This document shows, one piece after another, positions 1-6,237 of a DNA stretch of 7,715 bases (its first letter is position 1; each line of letters begins with the position of its first letter). The notes beneath the pieces are model-generated. The model saw only the letters and a program-made list of their open reading frames with translations. It searched no databases and was not told the DNA's origin. The translations under genes and the position numbers were made by a program. The DNA lies in NCBI GenBank assembly GCA_028711965.1, contig JAQTRD010000019.1:1-7715 (forward strand), read 5' to 3'. The stretch is from Candidatus Colwelliibacteriota bacterium. Lineage in GTDB: Bacteria > Patescibacteriota > Minisyncoccia > UBA6257 > Colwellbacteraceae.

Positions 1-32
1 CATTTTTTGGAATCAAAAATAATCTCTTTCAT
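1..32 (-). CDS. Possible start of the next minus-strand gene (partial)
   Basis: An ATG at 32..30 opens a frame that runs off the window edge without a stop and reads MKEIIFDSKK. It lies 29 bases after the ftsZ stop codon, in the same direction, so it could be the next gene of the division operon. A second ATG in another frame sits at 3..1 and could equally be the start. No Shine-Dalgarno sequence and no terminator lie between ftsZ and this point. Ten codons are too few to identify a family, and whether it is coding at all is uncertain. Confidence 0.25.
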   Translation of the reverse strand, partial: MKEIIFDSKK

Positions 33-61
33 CGTCAGCTAATAAGCGAGAGTGTCAACGG

Positions 62-1417
62 TTATTTTTTCTTTCTCCTTAGGAAGGCCGGAATATCCCA
101 AACATCATTCTTATCTTCATCTTCTCCCTGTTCTTCCTTTTTGATAACAACCGGAGGAACAGACGCTGTCTCCTTGAAATCTTTTTTCGTTTCTCCCGAA
201 AAAAGGCTTTCCATTTTTTCGTTCTTAGACGCATCAGCCTCAAAAGGACGCGGCTTGGATATCGCGCTGTCATCCCCTACAAGAGAATTGCCAGAAACGG
301 GCTTTTTGAAGCTTGATGGCGAAGCAAAAAGCGTAGTTTCTCGATGCCCTGAAACGCCTAGTCCGTTAAATCCGGTAGCGATAAGGTTTATTTTAAGGGT
401 TCCCTTCGCAACACGCCTGTCAAAGTACGCTCCGAATATTATGCGCGCTCCCTGGTCCGCGTTTTCCGTGATTATCTTCGCCGCTTCGTTTATCTCGGAC
501 ATTTTAAGATCGGCTCCACCGGAAATGCCAAAGAGAACTCCTTTAGCTCCTTCTATTGATCTCTCTAAGAGAGGAGAGTTTATAGCTTGTGTAGCGGCTT
601 TAATGGCGCGATCCCCTCCGGTGGCGGAGCCAACGCCGACGATGGTAACGCCCGCTCCCTGCATAACGGCTTTAATGTCGGCAAAATCAACGTTAACAAG
701 GCCCGATGAAGAAATTATCTCCGATATTCCTTGAACGGTATTTTTCAAGACTTCATCGATCTTAGCAAAAGCTTTCATAACGGATGTGTCGTTCCCGATG
801 ATGGAAAATACCCGATCGTTCGGAATGACTATAAGAGAATCAACTCTGTCGCGAAGCCGGCTTATTCCTTCATCGGCAATCCTCATTCTCTGAGTTCCCT
901 CGAAAGCAAACGGCTTTGTGACAACAGCAACGGTCAAGGCGCCGACTTCTCTCGCGCACTCGGCTATTACCGGAGTGGCTCCTGTTCCCGTTCCCCCTCC
1001 CATTCCGGCGGTAAGAAACACTAAGTCCGCTCCTTGAAGCGCTTCGATTATCTCGGAGCGGCTTTCTTCAGCCGATTGGCGGCCCACATCCGGATTCATA
1101 CCAGCTCCCATACCTCTTGTAAGATTGCGCCCTATGTTAATTCTATGGCGGACGGTAGATTTCTCAAGATCTTGAATGTCAGTATTCAGGGCAATGAATT
1201 CGACTCCGCGAACGAAGTCATGGTTCATTCTAGTAACGGCATTTCCTCCTCCTCCGCCTATACCGACAACTTTTATCCGAACCACTGGAGCAGAAGCTTC
1301 CTCTCTGTTCGGAGTAAACATTTTTCTTGCCGGCCTCGAAGCCGCTTTTTTCACGGTCTTCCTTTTGGTAACTTTTTTCTTGGAGGCTGTTTTAGCCTTA
1401 TTTTTGTTCTTAGTCAT
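62..1417 (-). CDS. ftsZ: Cell division protein FtsZ with basic N-terminal extension
   Basis: Tubulin-like GTPase that polymerises into the division ring at midcell. Counting from the ATG at 1417 the protein has 451 residues. The glycine loop GIGGGGGNA is at 52-60, the tubulin signature GGGTGTGA at 140-147, and the T7 loop NVDFAD at 242-247 supplies the two aspartates that complete GTP hydrolysis in the neighbouring subunit. A variable linker follows from about 356. The C-terminal peptide DIPAFLRR (441-448) is the conserved dock for FtsA and other partners. The first 32 residues are very basic (15 Lys/Arg, no acidic residue), well beyond the short N-terminus of typical FtsZ. The ATG overlaps the ftsA stop as TAATG, which favours this start. 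An upstream in-frame TTG (1453) would intrude into ftsA, and an internal ATG (1321) would give a conventional short N-terminus. No Shine-Dalgarno sequence is visible, so translational coupling to ftsA is likely. Confidence 0.97.
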   Translation of the reverse strand: MTKNKNKAKTASKKKVTKRKTVKKAASRPARKMFTPNREEASAPVVRIKVVGIGGGGGNAVTRMNHDFVRGVEFIALNTDIQDLEKSTVRHRINIGRNLTRGMGAGMNPDVGRQSAEESRSEIIEALQGADLVFLTAGMGGGTGTGATPVIAECAREVGALTVAVVTKPFAFEGTQRMRIADEGISRLRDRVDSLIVIPNDRVFSIIGNDTSVMKAFAKIDEVLKNTVQGISEIISSSGLVNVDFADIKAVMQGAGVTIVGVGSATGGDRAIKAATQAINSPLLERSIEGAKGVLFGISGGADLKMSEINEAAKIITENADQGARIIFGAYFDRRVAKGTLKINLIATGFNGLGVSGHRETTLFASPSSFKKPVSGNSLVGDDSAISKPRPFEADASKNEKMESLFSGETKKDFKETASVPPVVIKKEEQGEDEDKNDVWDIPAFLRRKKK

Positions 1418-2646
1418 TATGGCAACATGTTTCTTAATACTTGGACAAACCAATTGCGGCTGCTATGCCCCGATTTTACAGAACCTCCGCTTGCATCGAA
1501 AGAGTGGAGAATAAGTCCTAAAACAGCGGCATATTCGGGAGACTCGGCGTATTCTACCAGACTTTGGTCATGAACTTCAAAAGGAGAAAGGTTGGGCAAG
1601 CCGATTTGAGTGGAGAGCTTCAATTCTTGTCTTGCTAGGTCGGCAATACCCGGCAGCTTGGCGCCGCCCCCCACAAGAACCGCTCCGGCAGGAAGCCGTC
1701 CCGCTTTGCCGATGACCCGCAAATCATTATTAACAAATTCAAATATTTCCTGGATCCTCGACTCAATGACTTCGGCGACAAACCTTCGGGAAGGATTGCC
1801 GGAAGCATTAATGTCCACTTTCTTTAAATCTATTACGTCTTTCGACGGCACATCTTTGGACACCGCATATCCATGGGTGATTTTAATCTTCTCCGCAATG
1901 TCCACTTGAATCTTTAACGCAACAGCCAGATCATTTGTGATATGGGACGATCCGACAGGGAACATATTGGTATGCAAAAGCTTATCTTCTTCATACACGG
2001 CAATGCCCGTTGTTTGAGCGCCTATATCTATTATCACAACGCCTAGTTCGCGCTGGTTTTTTGAAAGGACAGAGCGGGCCGAAGCGAGCGGATTAAAAAC
2101 AAGTCCGCCGACCTCTCCTCCGCCAACTTCAACGCATTTTCTTAAATTTTTAACCGATGGAGCAAACGCATCGACAATAAGGCTCGACACTTCAAGTCTG
2201 GCTCCGATCATCCCGAGAGGATCTTTTATATCCCCGATGCCGTCAACAACAAACTCTCTTGTGAGGGTATGGAGAATCATTCTGTTTTGGGGAAGATTAA
2301 TCGCCTGTGACGCTTTGACCACTCTGTCGATATCGTCCTGATATATTTCGGAATTTGCGCGCGCTACGGCAATTATTCCCCTCGATATTTGCGATCGAAT
2401 ACTTGATCCTCCCACGTTCATCCAAACATTCCTGATGGCGGGCCTATAGAATGACTTCACTTCTGAAATAACATCGCTGATGGTGCGCGCCGCATCGTCC
2501 ATACTGACGACCGATCCCTTTCTTATGCCCGAAGACGGTTTTTCTGCGCCATAAATCAGTCTGATTTTTTCTTTGCCGGCCTCGGCAACAACGGCCTTGA
2601 CGTTTTCAGAGCCGATGTCTAATCCGAGAACAGTGTTTGTTGCCAT
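1417..2646 (-). CDS. ftsA: Cell division protein FtsA
   Basis: Actin-like ATPase that anchors FtsZ filaments to the inner face of the membrane and helps recruit the divisome. The 409-residue product has the phosphate-1 motif LGLDIGSENVKAVV (7-20), a 1C/SHS2 region in about residues 80-165, the phosphate-2 motif VVIIDIGAQTTGIAVYE (203-219) and the adenosine motif GAVLVGGGAKLPGI (321-334). It ends in an amphipathic tail RNWFVQVLRNMLP (397-409), the expected membrane-targeting helix. The gene lies 12 bases after ybeY, and its stop shares one base with the ftsZ start (TAATG). Upstream bases ACAAAAGACAAA hold no convincing ribosome binding site. Length and order with ftsZ fit the family well. Confidence 0.97.
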   Translation of the reverse strand: MATNTVLGLDIGSENVKAVVAEAGKEKIRLIYGAEKPSSGIRKGSVVSMDDAARTISDVISEVKSFYRPAIRNVWMNVGGSSIRSQISRGIIAVARANSEIYQDDIDRVVKASQAINLPQNRMILHTLTREFVVDGIGDIKDPLGMIGARLEVSSLIVDAFAPSVKNLRKCVEVGGGEVGGLVFNPLASARSVLSKNQRELGVVIIDIGAQTTGIAVYEEDKLLHTNMFPVGSSHITNDLAVALKIQVDIAEKIKITHGYAVSKDVPSKDVIDLKKVDINASGNPSRRFVAEVIESRIQEIFEFVNNDLRVIGKAGRLPAGAVLVGGGAKLPGIADLARQELKLSTQIGLPNLSPFEVHDQSLVEYAESPEYAAVLGLILHSFDASGGSVKSGHSSRNWFVQVLRNMLP

Positions 2647-2658
2647 TTTGTCTTTTGT

Positions 2659-3093
2659 TTAAATTATGAAGCCCGCTTTGCGGAGAATTTCTTTTTCTTT
2701 CTTTTCCATACGAATTTCGTCCGTCTTCTTTATGTGATCGTATCCCACAAGGTGGAGAATCCCGTGCACCAGAAGCCTCCCGATATCCTCATTATGAGCG
2801 GATATGTATTTTGGCGCAAGATATATTTCCCCAAGATGGCGCAAACGTGTTTCCGGATGGGGTATGTCTGGATCTTCAAAAGAAAGGACCGTAGTCGGCT
2901 TATCTTTCTTGCGATAAGCCATATTTATATCGCGCATCAATTCGTCGGAAACTAGAAATATGTCGACCTCGCATCCGGAGAGGCGAAGGGCGGAAAGAAT
3001 TTTTTCAGCCGATCGTTTTATGAAGAGATCGGTCCTTCTGTCCTTAATGCTTCCGGAATTGTCTTTTTTTACTCTTTTATTCAGATTAGCCAT
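2659..3093 (-). CDS. ybeY: Endoribonuclease / rRNA maturation factor YbeY
   Basis: Zinc-dependent single-strand RNase family linked to 16S rRNA 3'-end maturation and ribosome quality control. The signature HGILHLVGYDH occupies residues 110-120 of 144, giving the three metal-binding histidines H110, H114 and H120. The upstream block YRKKDKPTTVLSF (60-72) matches the family core, though Thr stands where Asp is most usual (TDVLSF). LGEIYLAP (87-94) is the third conserved strand. Its ATG overlaps the yqeY stop as TAATG, and there is no Shine-Dalgarno site, so it is probably translated by coupling. It sits directly upstream of ftsA. The length is close to the bacterial norm of about 150 residues. 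Confidence 0.95.
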   Translation of the reverse strand: MANLNKRVKKDNSGSIKDRRTDLFIKRSAEKILSALRLSGCEVDIFLVSDELMRDINMAYRKKDKPTTVLSFEDPDIPHPETRLRHLGEIYLAPKYISAHNEDIGRLLVHGILHLVGYDHIKKTDEIRMEKKEKEILRKAGFII

Positions 3094-3536
3094 TAAGACA
3101 GAAGCGACCGGATCATTTCCGAAACAACTTTACCGTCGGCTCGCCCTTTGAACTCCGCCATCGCGCTCTTCATAACGCTTGCGAAGTCGCGGTCCCCGGC
3201 GGCGATGATCGGTTCAATCACATTTTTTATCTCTTCATCCGACAATTCCGGCGGCAGATATTCTTTAATGACCGCCAGTTCCTTCTCTTCATTCTCTTTC
3301 AGATCGTTTCGGCCAGCATCCCCATACATTGCAATCGATTCCTTTCTCTTCTTTGCTTCTTTCTTTAACACGGCAATAACATTTTCGTCAGTCAGTTCTT
3401 CAGACTCCCCTTTCCCGCGGAGGGCGATTGACTCATTCTGCATAGCGGACGACAAGAGACGTAAAACTCCTAGCCGGAACTGATCGGCGTTTTTCATTGC
3501 GGACTTAAGATCGGATATTATCTGTTCTTTTATCAT
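3093..3536 (-). CDS. yqeY: YqeY / GatB-YqeY domain protein
   Basis: Small, largely helical protein of the GatB/YqeY family, related to the C-terminal tail domain of the tRNA amidotransferase subunit GatB. Its own cellular job is not settled; a tRNA- or translation-related role is inferred from that homology. The 147 residues carry the family landmarks: an N-terminal helix with RLGVLRLLSSAMQNE (21-35), VIAVLKKEAKKRKESI (53-68), ELAVIKEYLPPELSDEE (85-101) and a C-terminal FKGRADGKVVSEMI (129-142). It is the first gene of the yqeY-ybeY-ftsA-ftsZ run. A TATAAT box lies 6 bases before its ATG, so the mRNA probably starts at or next to the start codon. Confidence 0.93.
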   Translation of the reverse strand: MIKEQIISDLKSAMKNADQFRLGVLRLLSSAMQNESIALRGKGESEELTDENVIAVLKKEAKKRKESIAMYGDAGRNDLKENEEKELAVIKEYLPPELSDEEIKNVIEPIIAAGDRDFASVMKSAMAEFKGRADGKVVSEMIRSLLS

Positions 3537-3571
3537 TAGATTATTATAGGCTTCCTCGAATAAACTTGAAA
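3537..3571 (-). promoter_or_regulatory. Candidate promoter of the yqeY-ybeY-ftsA-ftsZ operon
   Basis: Reading the minus strand, a perfect TATAAT is at 3548..3543. With a 17-base spacer a weak -35 (TTTCAA, 3571..3566) precedes it; TTCAAG with a 16-base spacer is an equal alternative. Transcription would start around 3536, which is the A of the yqeY ATG, so the message would be leaderless. The site lies just after the rpsU terminator, which supports a fresh transcription unit here. Confidence 0.6.
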
Positions 3572-3576
3572 ATCAG

Positions 3577-3615
3577 ATAAAAAACCGCCCCGGCGCGAAG
3601 CGGCAAGGGGCGGAT
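3577..3615 (-). terminator. Intrinsic terminator after rpsU
   Basis: In the rpsU mRNA sense the sequence folds as CCGCCCC (3613..3607) pairing with GGGGCGG (3591..3585), and the 15-base interior can form a smaller GCG/CGC stem. The hairpin is followed at once by TTTTTT (3584..3579). The flanking TTTTATCT and AGATAAAA also pair with each other, with a one-base bulge, so the stem can lengthen. The hairpin begins 13 bases after the rpsU stop. It separates rpsU from the yqeY-ftsZ operon. Confidence 0.9.
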
Positions 3616-3625
3616 TTTATCTGGT

Positions 3626-3841
3626 CTATATGAGGCCTTCTTTCCTCATTTTGGCATATTCAGCCTTTTTAGCGAGGCGATGCAAGGCAGATTCGTGCAC
3701 AGAGCGGGCATTAGGCACCCTCTTAGAGAATCTCCTTCTCTTGTTCTCTAAAAAGACTCCGGACTGTTGAACTTTCTTTGAAAATCTAAAAATGACCGAT
3801 CCGGCCGATTCTCCTTCTTTTTTCTTAACAGTGATAGGCAT
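3626..3841 (-). CDS. rpsU: Small ribosomal subunit protein bS21
   Basis: Late-assembling protein of the 30S platform, near the 3' end of 16S rRNA. The 71-residue length is the same as in E. coli. The fold signature is present: VIFRFSKKVQQSGV (16-29) followed by a very basic stretch ENKRRRFSKR (32-41) and a basic helical tail HRLAKKAEYAKMRKEG (54-69). It begins 39 bases after the HIT gene stop and ends 12 bases before a strong terminator. A plausible promoter sits in the small gap upstream, so it may be made as a separate short mRNA besides read-through from lepB-hisS-HIT. No Shine-Dalgarno site lies at normal spacing; the AGGG near 3861 is too far upstream. Confidence 0.95.
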   Translation of the reverse strand: MPITVKKKEGESAGSVIFRFSKKVQQSGVFLENKRRRFSKRVPNARSVHESALHRLAKKAEYAKMRKEGLI

Positions 3842-3879
3842 TTGTTCAATATTTAAACACCCTATTGCCGTCTTGGCAA
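3842..3879 (-). promoter_or_regulatory. Candidate rpsU promoter with overlapping inverted repeat
   Basis: On the minus strand TTGCCA (3879..3874, five of six -35 consensus bases) is followed by a 17-base spacer and TTAAAT (3856..3851, four of six -10 bases). The -10 ends 9 bases before the rpsU ATG, predicting a leader of only 2-3 bases. A 5-bp inverted repeat TTGCC-AAGAC-GGCAA (3879..3865) covers the -35 and the start of the spacer. It could be an operator or chance; no T tract follows it, so it is not a good terminator for the HIT gene. Confidence 0.45.
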
Positions 3880-3880
3880 G

Positions 3881-4279
3881 TTATGCCCCAATAATCTTAT
3901 TTTTAATCGTCCGCAAAGGTTCTTTTGGGGGAAATTTCACAATCGAGTGGATTGACCCGCCTCCGTCACCCGCATATCGGGGAATTATATGTATATGGAG
4001 GTGATCCACTAAATTACTGCCGTGATTTATGCCGATCGTGAATCCTATGGGAGACAAGGTCTTTTTAAGCAGAGAAGTCATATCTCTTACAACCTTGAAT
4101 ACGGGACCAACTTCTTCCTCCGGCAAATCAAGAATATTTTCGGCGTGAACTTTCGGGATAACAACCAAATGCCCCTCAGTCAAAGGGTTTATATCTAAAA
4201 AGGCTAGAGCGTGCTCGTCTTCATATATTATTTCGGAAGGGATATCCTTAGCGGCTATCTTGCAAAAAACGCAGTTCAT
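3881..4279 (-). CDS. HIT-family (histidine triad) nucleotide hydrolase
   Basis: Histidine triad proteins of the HINT branch hydrolyse nucleoside phosphoramidates or related AMP-linked compounds; the true substrate here is unknown. The 132-residue product starts with the CVFCKI cysteine pair (C3, C6), usual in bacterial members, and has FLDINPLTEGHLVVIPK (27-43). The triad HLHIHIIPR is at 93-101, with H93, H95 and H97. The segment before the triad reads INHGSNLVDHLHIH. Compared with the usual N-x-G...G-Q-x-V-x-H-x-H-x-H it is about three residues short and lacks Gly-Gln, which normally helps hold the phosphate. The gene starts 2 bases after the hisS stop, so it is in the same operon and probably translated by reinitiation. 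Confidence 0.93.
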   Translation of the reverse strand: MNCVFCKIAAKDIPSEIIYEDEHALAFLDINPLTEGHLVVIPKVHAENILDLPEEEVGPVFKVVRDMTSLLKKTLSPIGFTIGINHGSNLVDHLHIHIIPRYAGDGGGSIHSIVKFPPKEPLRTIKNKIIGA

Positions 4280-4281
4280 AT

Positions 4282-5628
4282 TTACGATTTAAGCCTTTTT
4301 TTTATCTCTTCAACAATCTTATTTAACGGAACTGTTTCTTGAGCCCCTGTTTTCATATCGCGAACTATGGCAGCATCTTCATACACTTCCTTTTGTCCTA
4401 ATATCAGAGCTATCGGCGATCCCTCTTTGTCGGCAGCTTTCATTTGAGACTGCAATGAATCTTTTCCAAGAGCTTCCGTAACACGAATGTTTGCCTTATG
4501 GAGTTCTTCTATAAGAGCGAAAACTTTTTTCTTAGCCACCTCGCCAACGTGAACAACGAATATTTTTTCTTTTCGGCGCGGTTCAAAAACAATGTCCGCC
4601 GATTTTAAGATGCCTATTATGCGGTCAATTCCCATAGCGACTCCGACGGCGGGAGTGGGCCTTCCTCCAATAAGGTCTGCCAGATAGTCATATCTTCCCC
4701 CTCCCCCTAAAGCTATATTCTCTTCTTCGGTAAAAAACTCAAAAACCGTTCGATTATAGTAATCAAGCCCTCTGACTAAGTAAGGATTAAGTGAATACGG
4801 CAAGCCGATCTCATCTAAAAATTCCAAGACTCCTTTAAAATGGGCGCGGCACGGACTGTCAAGACTATCCAATATGGACGGAGCTCTGTTCTTTATCTCC
4901 TCGCACCCCTCCTCTTTGCAGTCTAAAAGGCGAAGAACGTTGGTATCCATTCTTCTCTCACAATCCTTACAGATGGCCTTACCTTTTTTCTTGCTGCCGG
5001 CAGCCAATTCCTTCCTGTAAAAATCAAGCAGTTTTTTGCGGTAGATTGTGCGGCACGATCTGCATCCGATGCTGTTAATCTGAATAATCGGATTTTTTAT
5101 CTTCATGCTTTCTAAGAATCTGACAGCAGCAACAATGACTTGAGCGTCATACACAGGGTCTTGCTCTCCGCCAATTATCTCAAATCCAGTTTGGTAAAAC
5201 TGCCTGAAGCGGCCGGACTGCGGATTTTCGTGACGGAATTGCGGACCGTAATACCAGAGCTTGACCGGTTGAGGAAGGCGGCTCATTCCGTTCTCAATGA
5301 ACGAACGCATAACAGGAGCCGTCATCTCGGGACGGAGAGATAGACTGTCTCCTCCTTTGGTTTTCAACGAGAACATTTCTTTTTCGACGATATCGGTTCC
5401 TCCTCCAACTCCTCTTGAAAATAAATCCGTATTCTCAAGCACTGGCGTTTCAACGTAACCAAAGCCGTATGCTTCAGCTATATCCGAAGCTGTCTCTCTG
5501 GCTCTCTCCCAATAGGCCGCCTCCGATGGAAGGATATCTCGCATTCCTTTTGGGGCTTGGAAAGCGGGTTGCTTTTTTGCCGTTATTTCCTTCTCTTTTG
5601 GAGCGTTCGTCATATTTTGTTCGTTCAT
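4282..5628 (-). CDS. hisS: Histidine--tRNA ligase (HisRS)
   Basis: Class II aminoacyl-tRNA synthetase that charges tRNA-His in the cytoplasm. In the 448-residue protein, SRGVGGGTDIVEKEMFSL (71-88) lies after motif 1. Motif 2 is FRHENPQSGRFRQFYQTGFE (131-150). The histidine-specific loop is LVRGLDYYNRTVFEF (284-298), and motif 3 is VAMGIDRI (330-337). An anticodon-binding domain follows from about 355. The insertion domain carries three cysteine pairs (C189/C192, C220/C223, C237/C242), a zinc-site-like variant also known in some Firmicutes. The N-terminus is roughly a dozen residues longer than in E. coli before the GMRDILP block; M6 is an alternative start. The ATG overlaps the lepB stop as ATGA, supporting M1 and coupled translation. 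Confidence 0.97.
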   Translation of the reverse strand: MNEQNMTNAPKEKEITAKKQPAFQAPKGMRDILPSEAAYWERARETASDIAEAYGFGYVETPVLENTDLFSRGVGGGTDIVEKEMFSLKTKGGDSLSLRPEMTAPVMRSFIENGMSRLPQPVKLWYYGPQFRHENPQSGRFRQFYQTGFEIIGGEQDPVYDAQVIVAAVRFLESMKIKNPIIQINSIGCRSCRTIYRKKLLDFYRKELAAGSKKKGKAICKDCERRMDTNVLRLLDCKEEGCEEIKNRAPSILDSLDSPCRAHFKGVLEFLDEIGLPYSLNPYLVRGLDYYNRTVFEFFTEEENIALGGGGRYDYLADLIGGRPTPAVGVAMGIDRIIGILKSADIVFEPRRKEKIFVVHVGEVAKKKVFALIEELHKANIRVTEALGKDSLQSQMKAADKEGSPIALILGQKEVYEDAAIVRDMKTGAQETVPLNKIVEEIKKRLKS

Positions 5629-6155
5629 TTGTCTTCGCCGGCAAACACTTCAAATGGCGGCCAAACCCTGAATTTCACCACGCCAACAATATCGCTTTTT
5701 TCGAGGGGTCCCCAACTCCGCGAGTCGAAACTGGCCGATCTGTTGTCTCCCATAACAAAGTACTGGTCTGTCCCCAAAACAAAATCTGATTTAGAAAAAG
5801 GCTCCGTGATAGCCGAACCAGGCAGATACTCTTCATCAAGCTCCTCTCCGTTCACAAAGATATCCCCATCCTGTATGGCGATTGTATCACCGGGAGCGCC
5901 TATTATGCGCTTGATATAAAAGAGGGATCTATTTCCCGGATAGTGAAAAACAACAACGTCTCCTCTTGAAGGATTTTCGAAACGGTATGATATTATGTCT
6001 ACAACCAAATAATTCCCGTCCCAAAAATTGGGTTCCATACTTGCCCCTTGAACAAGAAAAGGCCTGGCAAGGAACTGATAAGAAATGAAAAGCGGAAGAA
6101 AAGCGACGCAGATTACCTCTACCGCTTCCCAAAAAATTAAATATATCTTCTTCAT
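5625..6155 (-). CDS. lepB: Signal peptidase I
   Basis: Membrane-bound serine/lysine protease that removes signal peptides from exported proteins. From the ATG at 6155 it has 176 residues: a short KK cytoplasmic start, one hydrophobic membrane segment (about 5-30), then the catalytic core outside the membrane. The nucleophile is S39 in QGASMEPN, and the general base is K82 in YIKRIIGAPGDTIAI. Box E is FVMGDNRSASFDSRSWGP. Single-span topology and length fit Gram-positive/CPR-type enzymes. An in-frame TTG at 6191 would add 12 basic residues (MKRRRVKRLPGQ). I prefer the ATG because it gives the usual family N-terminus, but TTG cannot be excluded: a TAATAT box lies 6 bases before it. The stop overlaps hisS as ATGA. 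Confidence 0.95.
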   Translation of the reverse strand: MKKIYLIFWEAVEVICVAFLPLFISYQFLARPFLVQGASMEPNFWDGNYLVVDIISYRFENPSRGDVVVFHYPGNRSLFYIKRIIGAPGDTIAIQDGDIFVNGEELDEEYLPGSAITEPFSKSDFVLGTDQYFVMGDNRSASFDSRSWGPLEKSDIVGVVKFRVWPPFEVFAGEDK

Positions 6156-6197
6156 CTGGCCCGGGAGGCGCTTTACACGGCGCCGCTTCAAGTTTTT

Positions 6198-6237
6198 ATA
6201 TTAGTTGTATAATAACTATCATATGGATCAAACGCAA
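6198..6237 (-). promoter_or_regulatory. Candidate lepB-hisS-HIT promoter
   Basis: On the minus strand TTGCGT (6237..6232) and TATTAT (6214..6209) are separated by exactly 17 bases, predicting a start near 6202. A second weaker -10-like box, TAATAT (6203..6198), lies 6 bases before the alternative TTG start of lepB. The -35 lies inside the pth coding region, and the -10 overlaps that of pth on the other strand. Confidence 0.5.
6208..6213 (+). promoter_or_regulatory. Candidate pth promoter (-10 box)
   Basis: A perfect TATAAT ends 9 bases before the preferred pth ATG at 6223, giving a predicted start at about 6220-6221 and a leader of 2-3 bases. No good -35 is present at 16-18 bases (CTTCAA and GCTTCA are poor matches). 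An in-frame TTG at 6205 overlaps this box and would then lie upstream of the transcript, which argues against it as the start codon. Confidence 0.5.

Noticed and set aside
53..58. Perfect TTGACA (minus strand) just after ftsZ as a -35 for a downstream gene
   Set aside because: No -10-like hexamer lies 16-18 bases further on (ACGATG at 17), so it is probably chance.
141..734. Plus-strand open frame opposite ftsZ (197 codons)
   Set aside because: The opposite strand is unambiguous FtsZ; no family features are present in the plus-strand product.
1418..1453. TTG at 1453 as the ftsZ start
   Set aside because: It would add 12 unlike residues and overlap ftsA by 37 bases, whereas the ATG in the TAATG junction fits coupling.
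6205..6222. TTG at 6205 as the pth start
   Set aside because: It overlaps the TATAAT box and would lie upstream of the predicted transcript; the ATG at 6223 already includes all conserved Pth residues.
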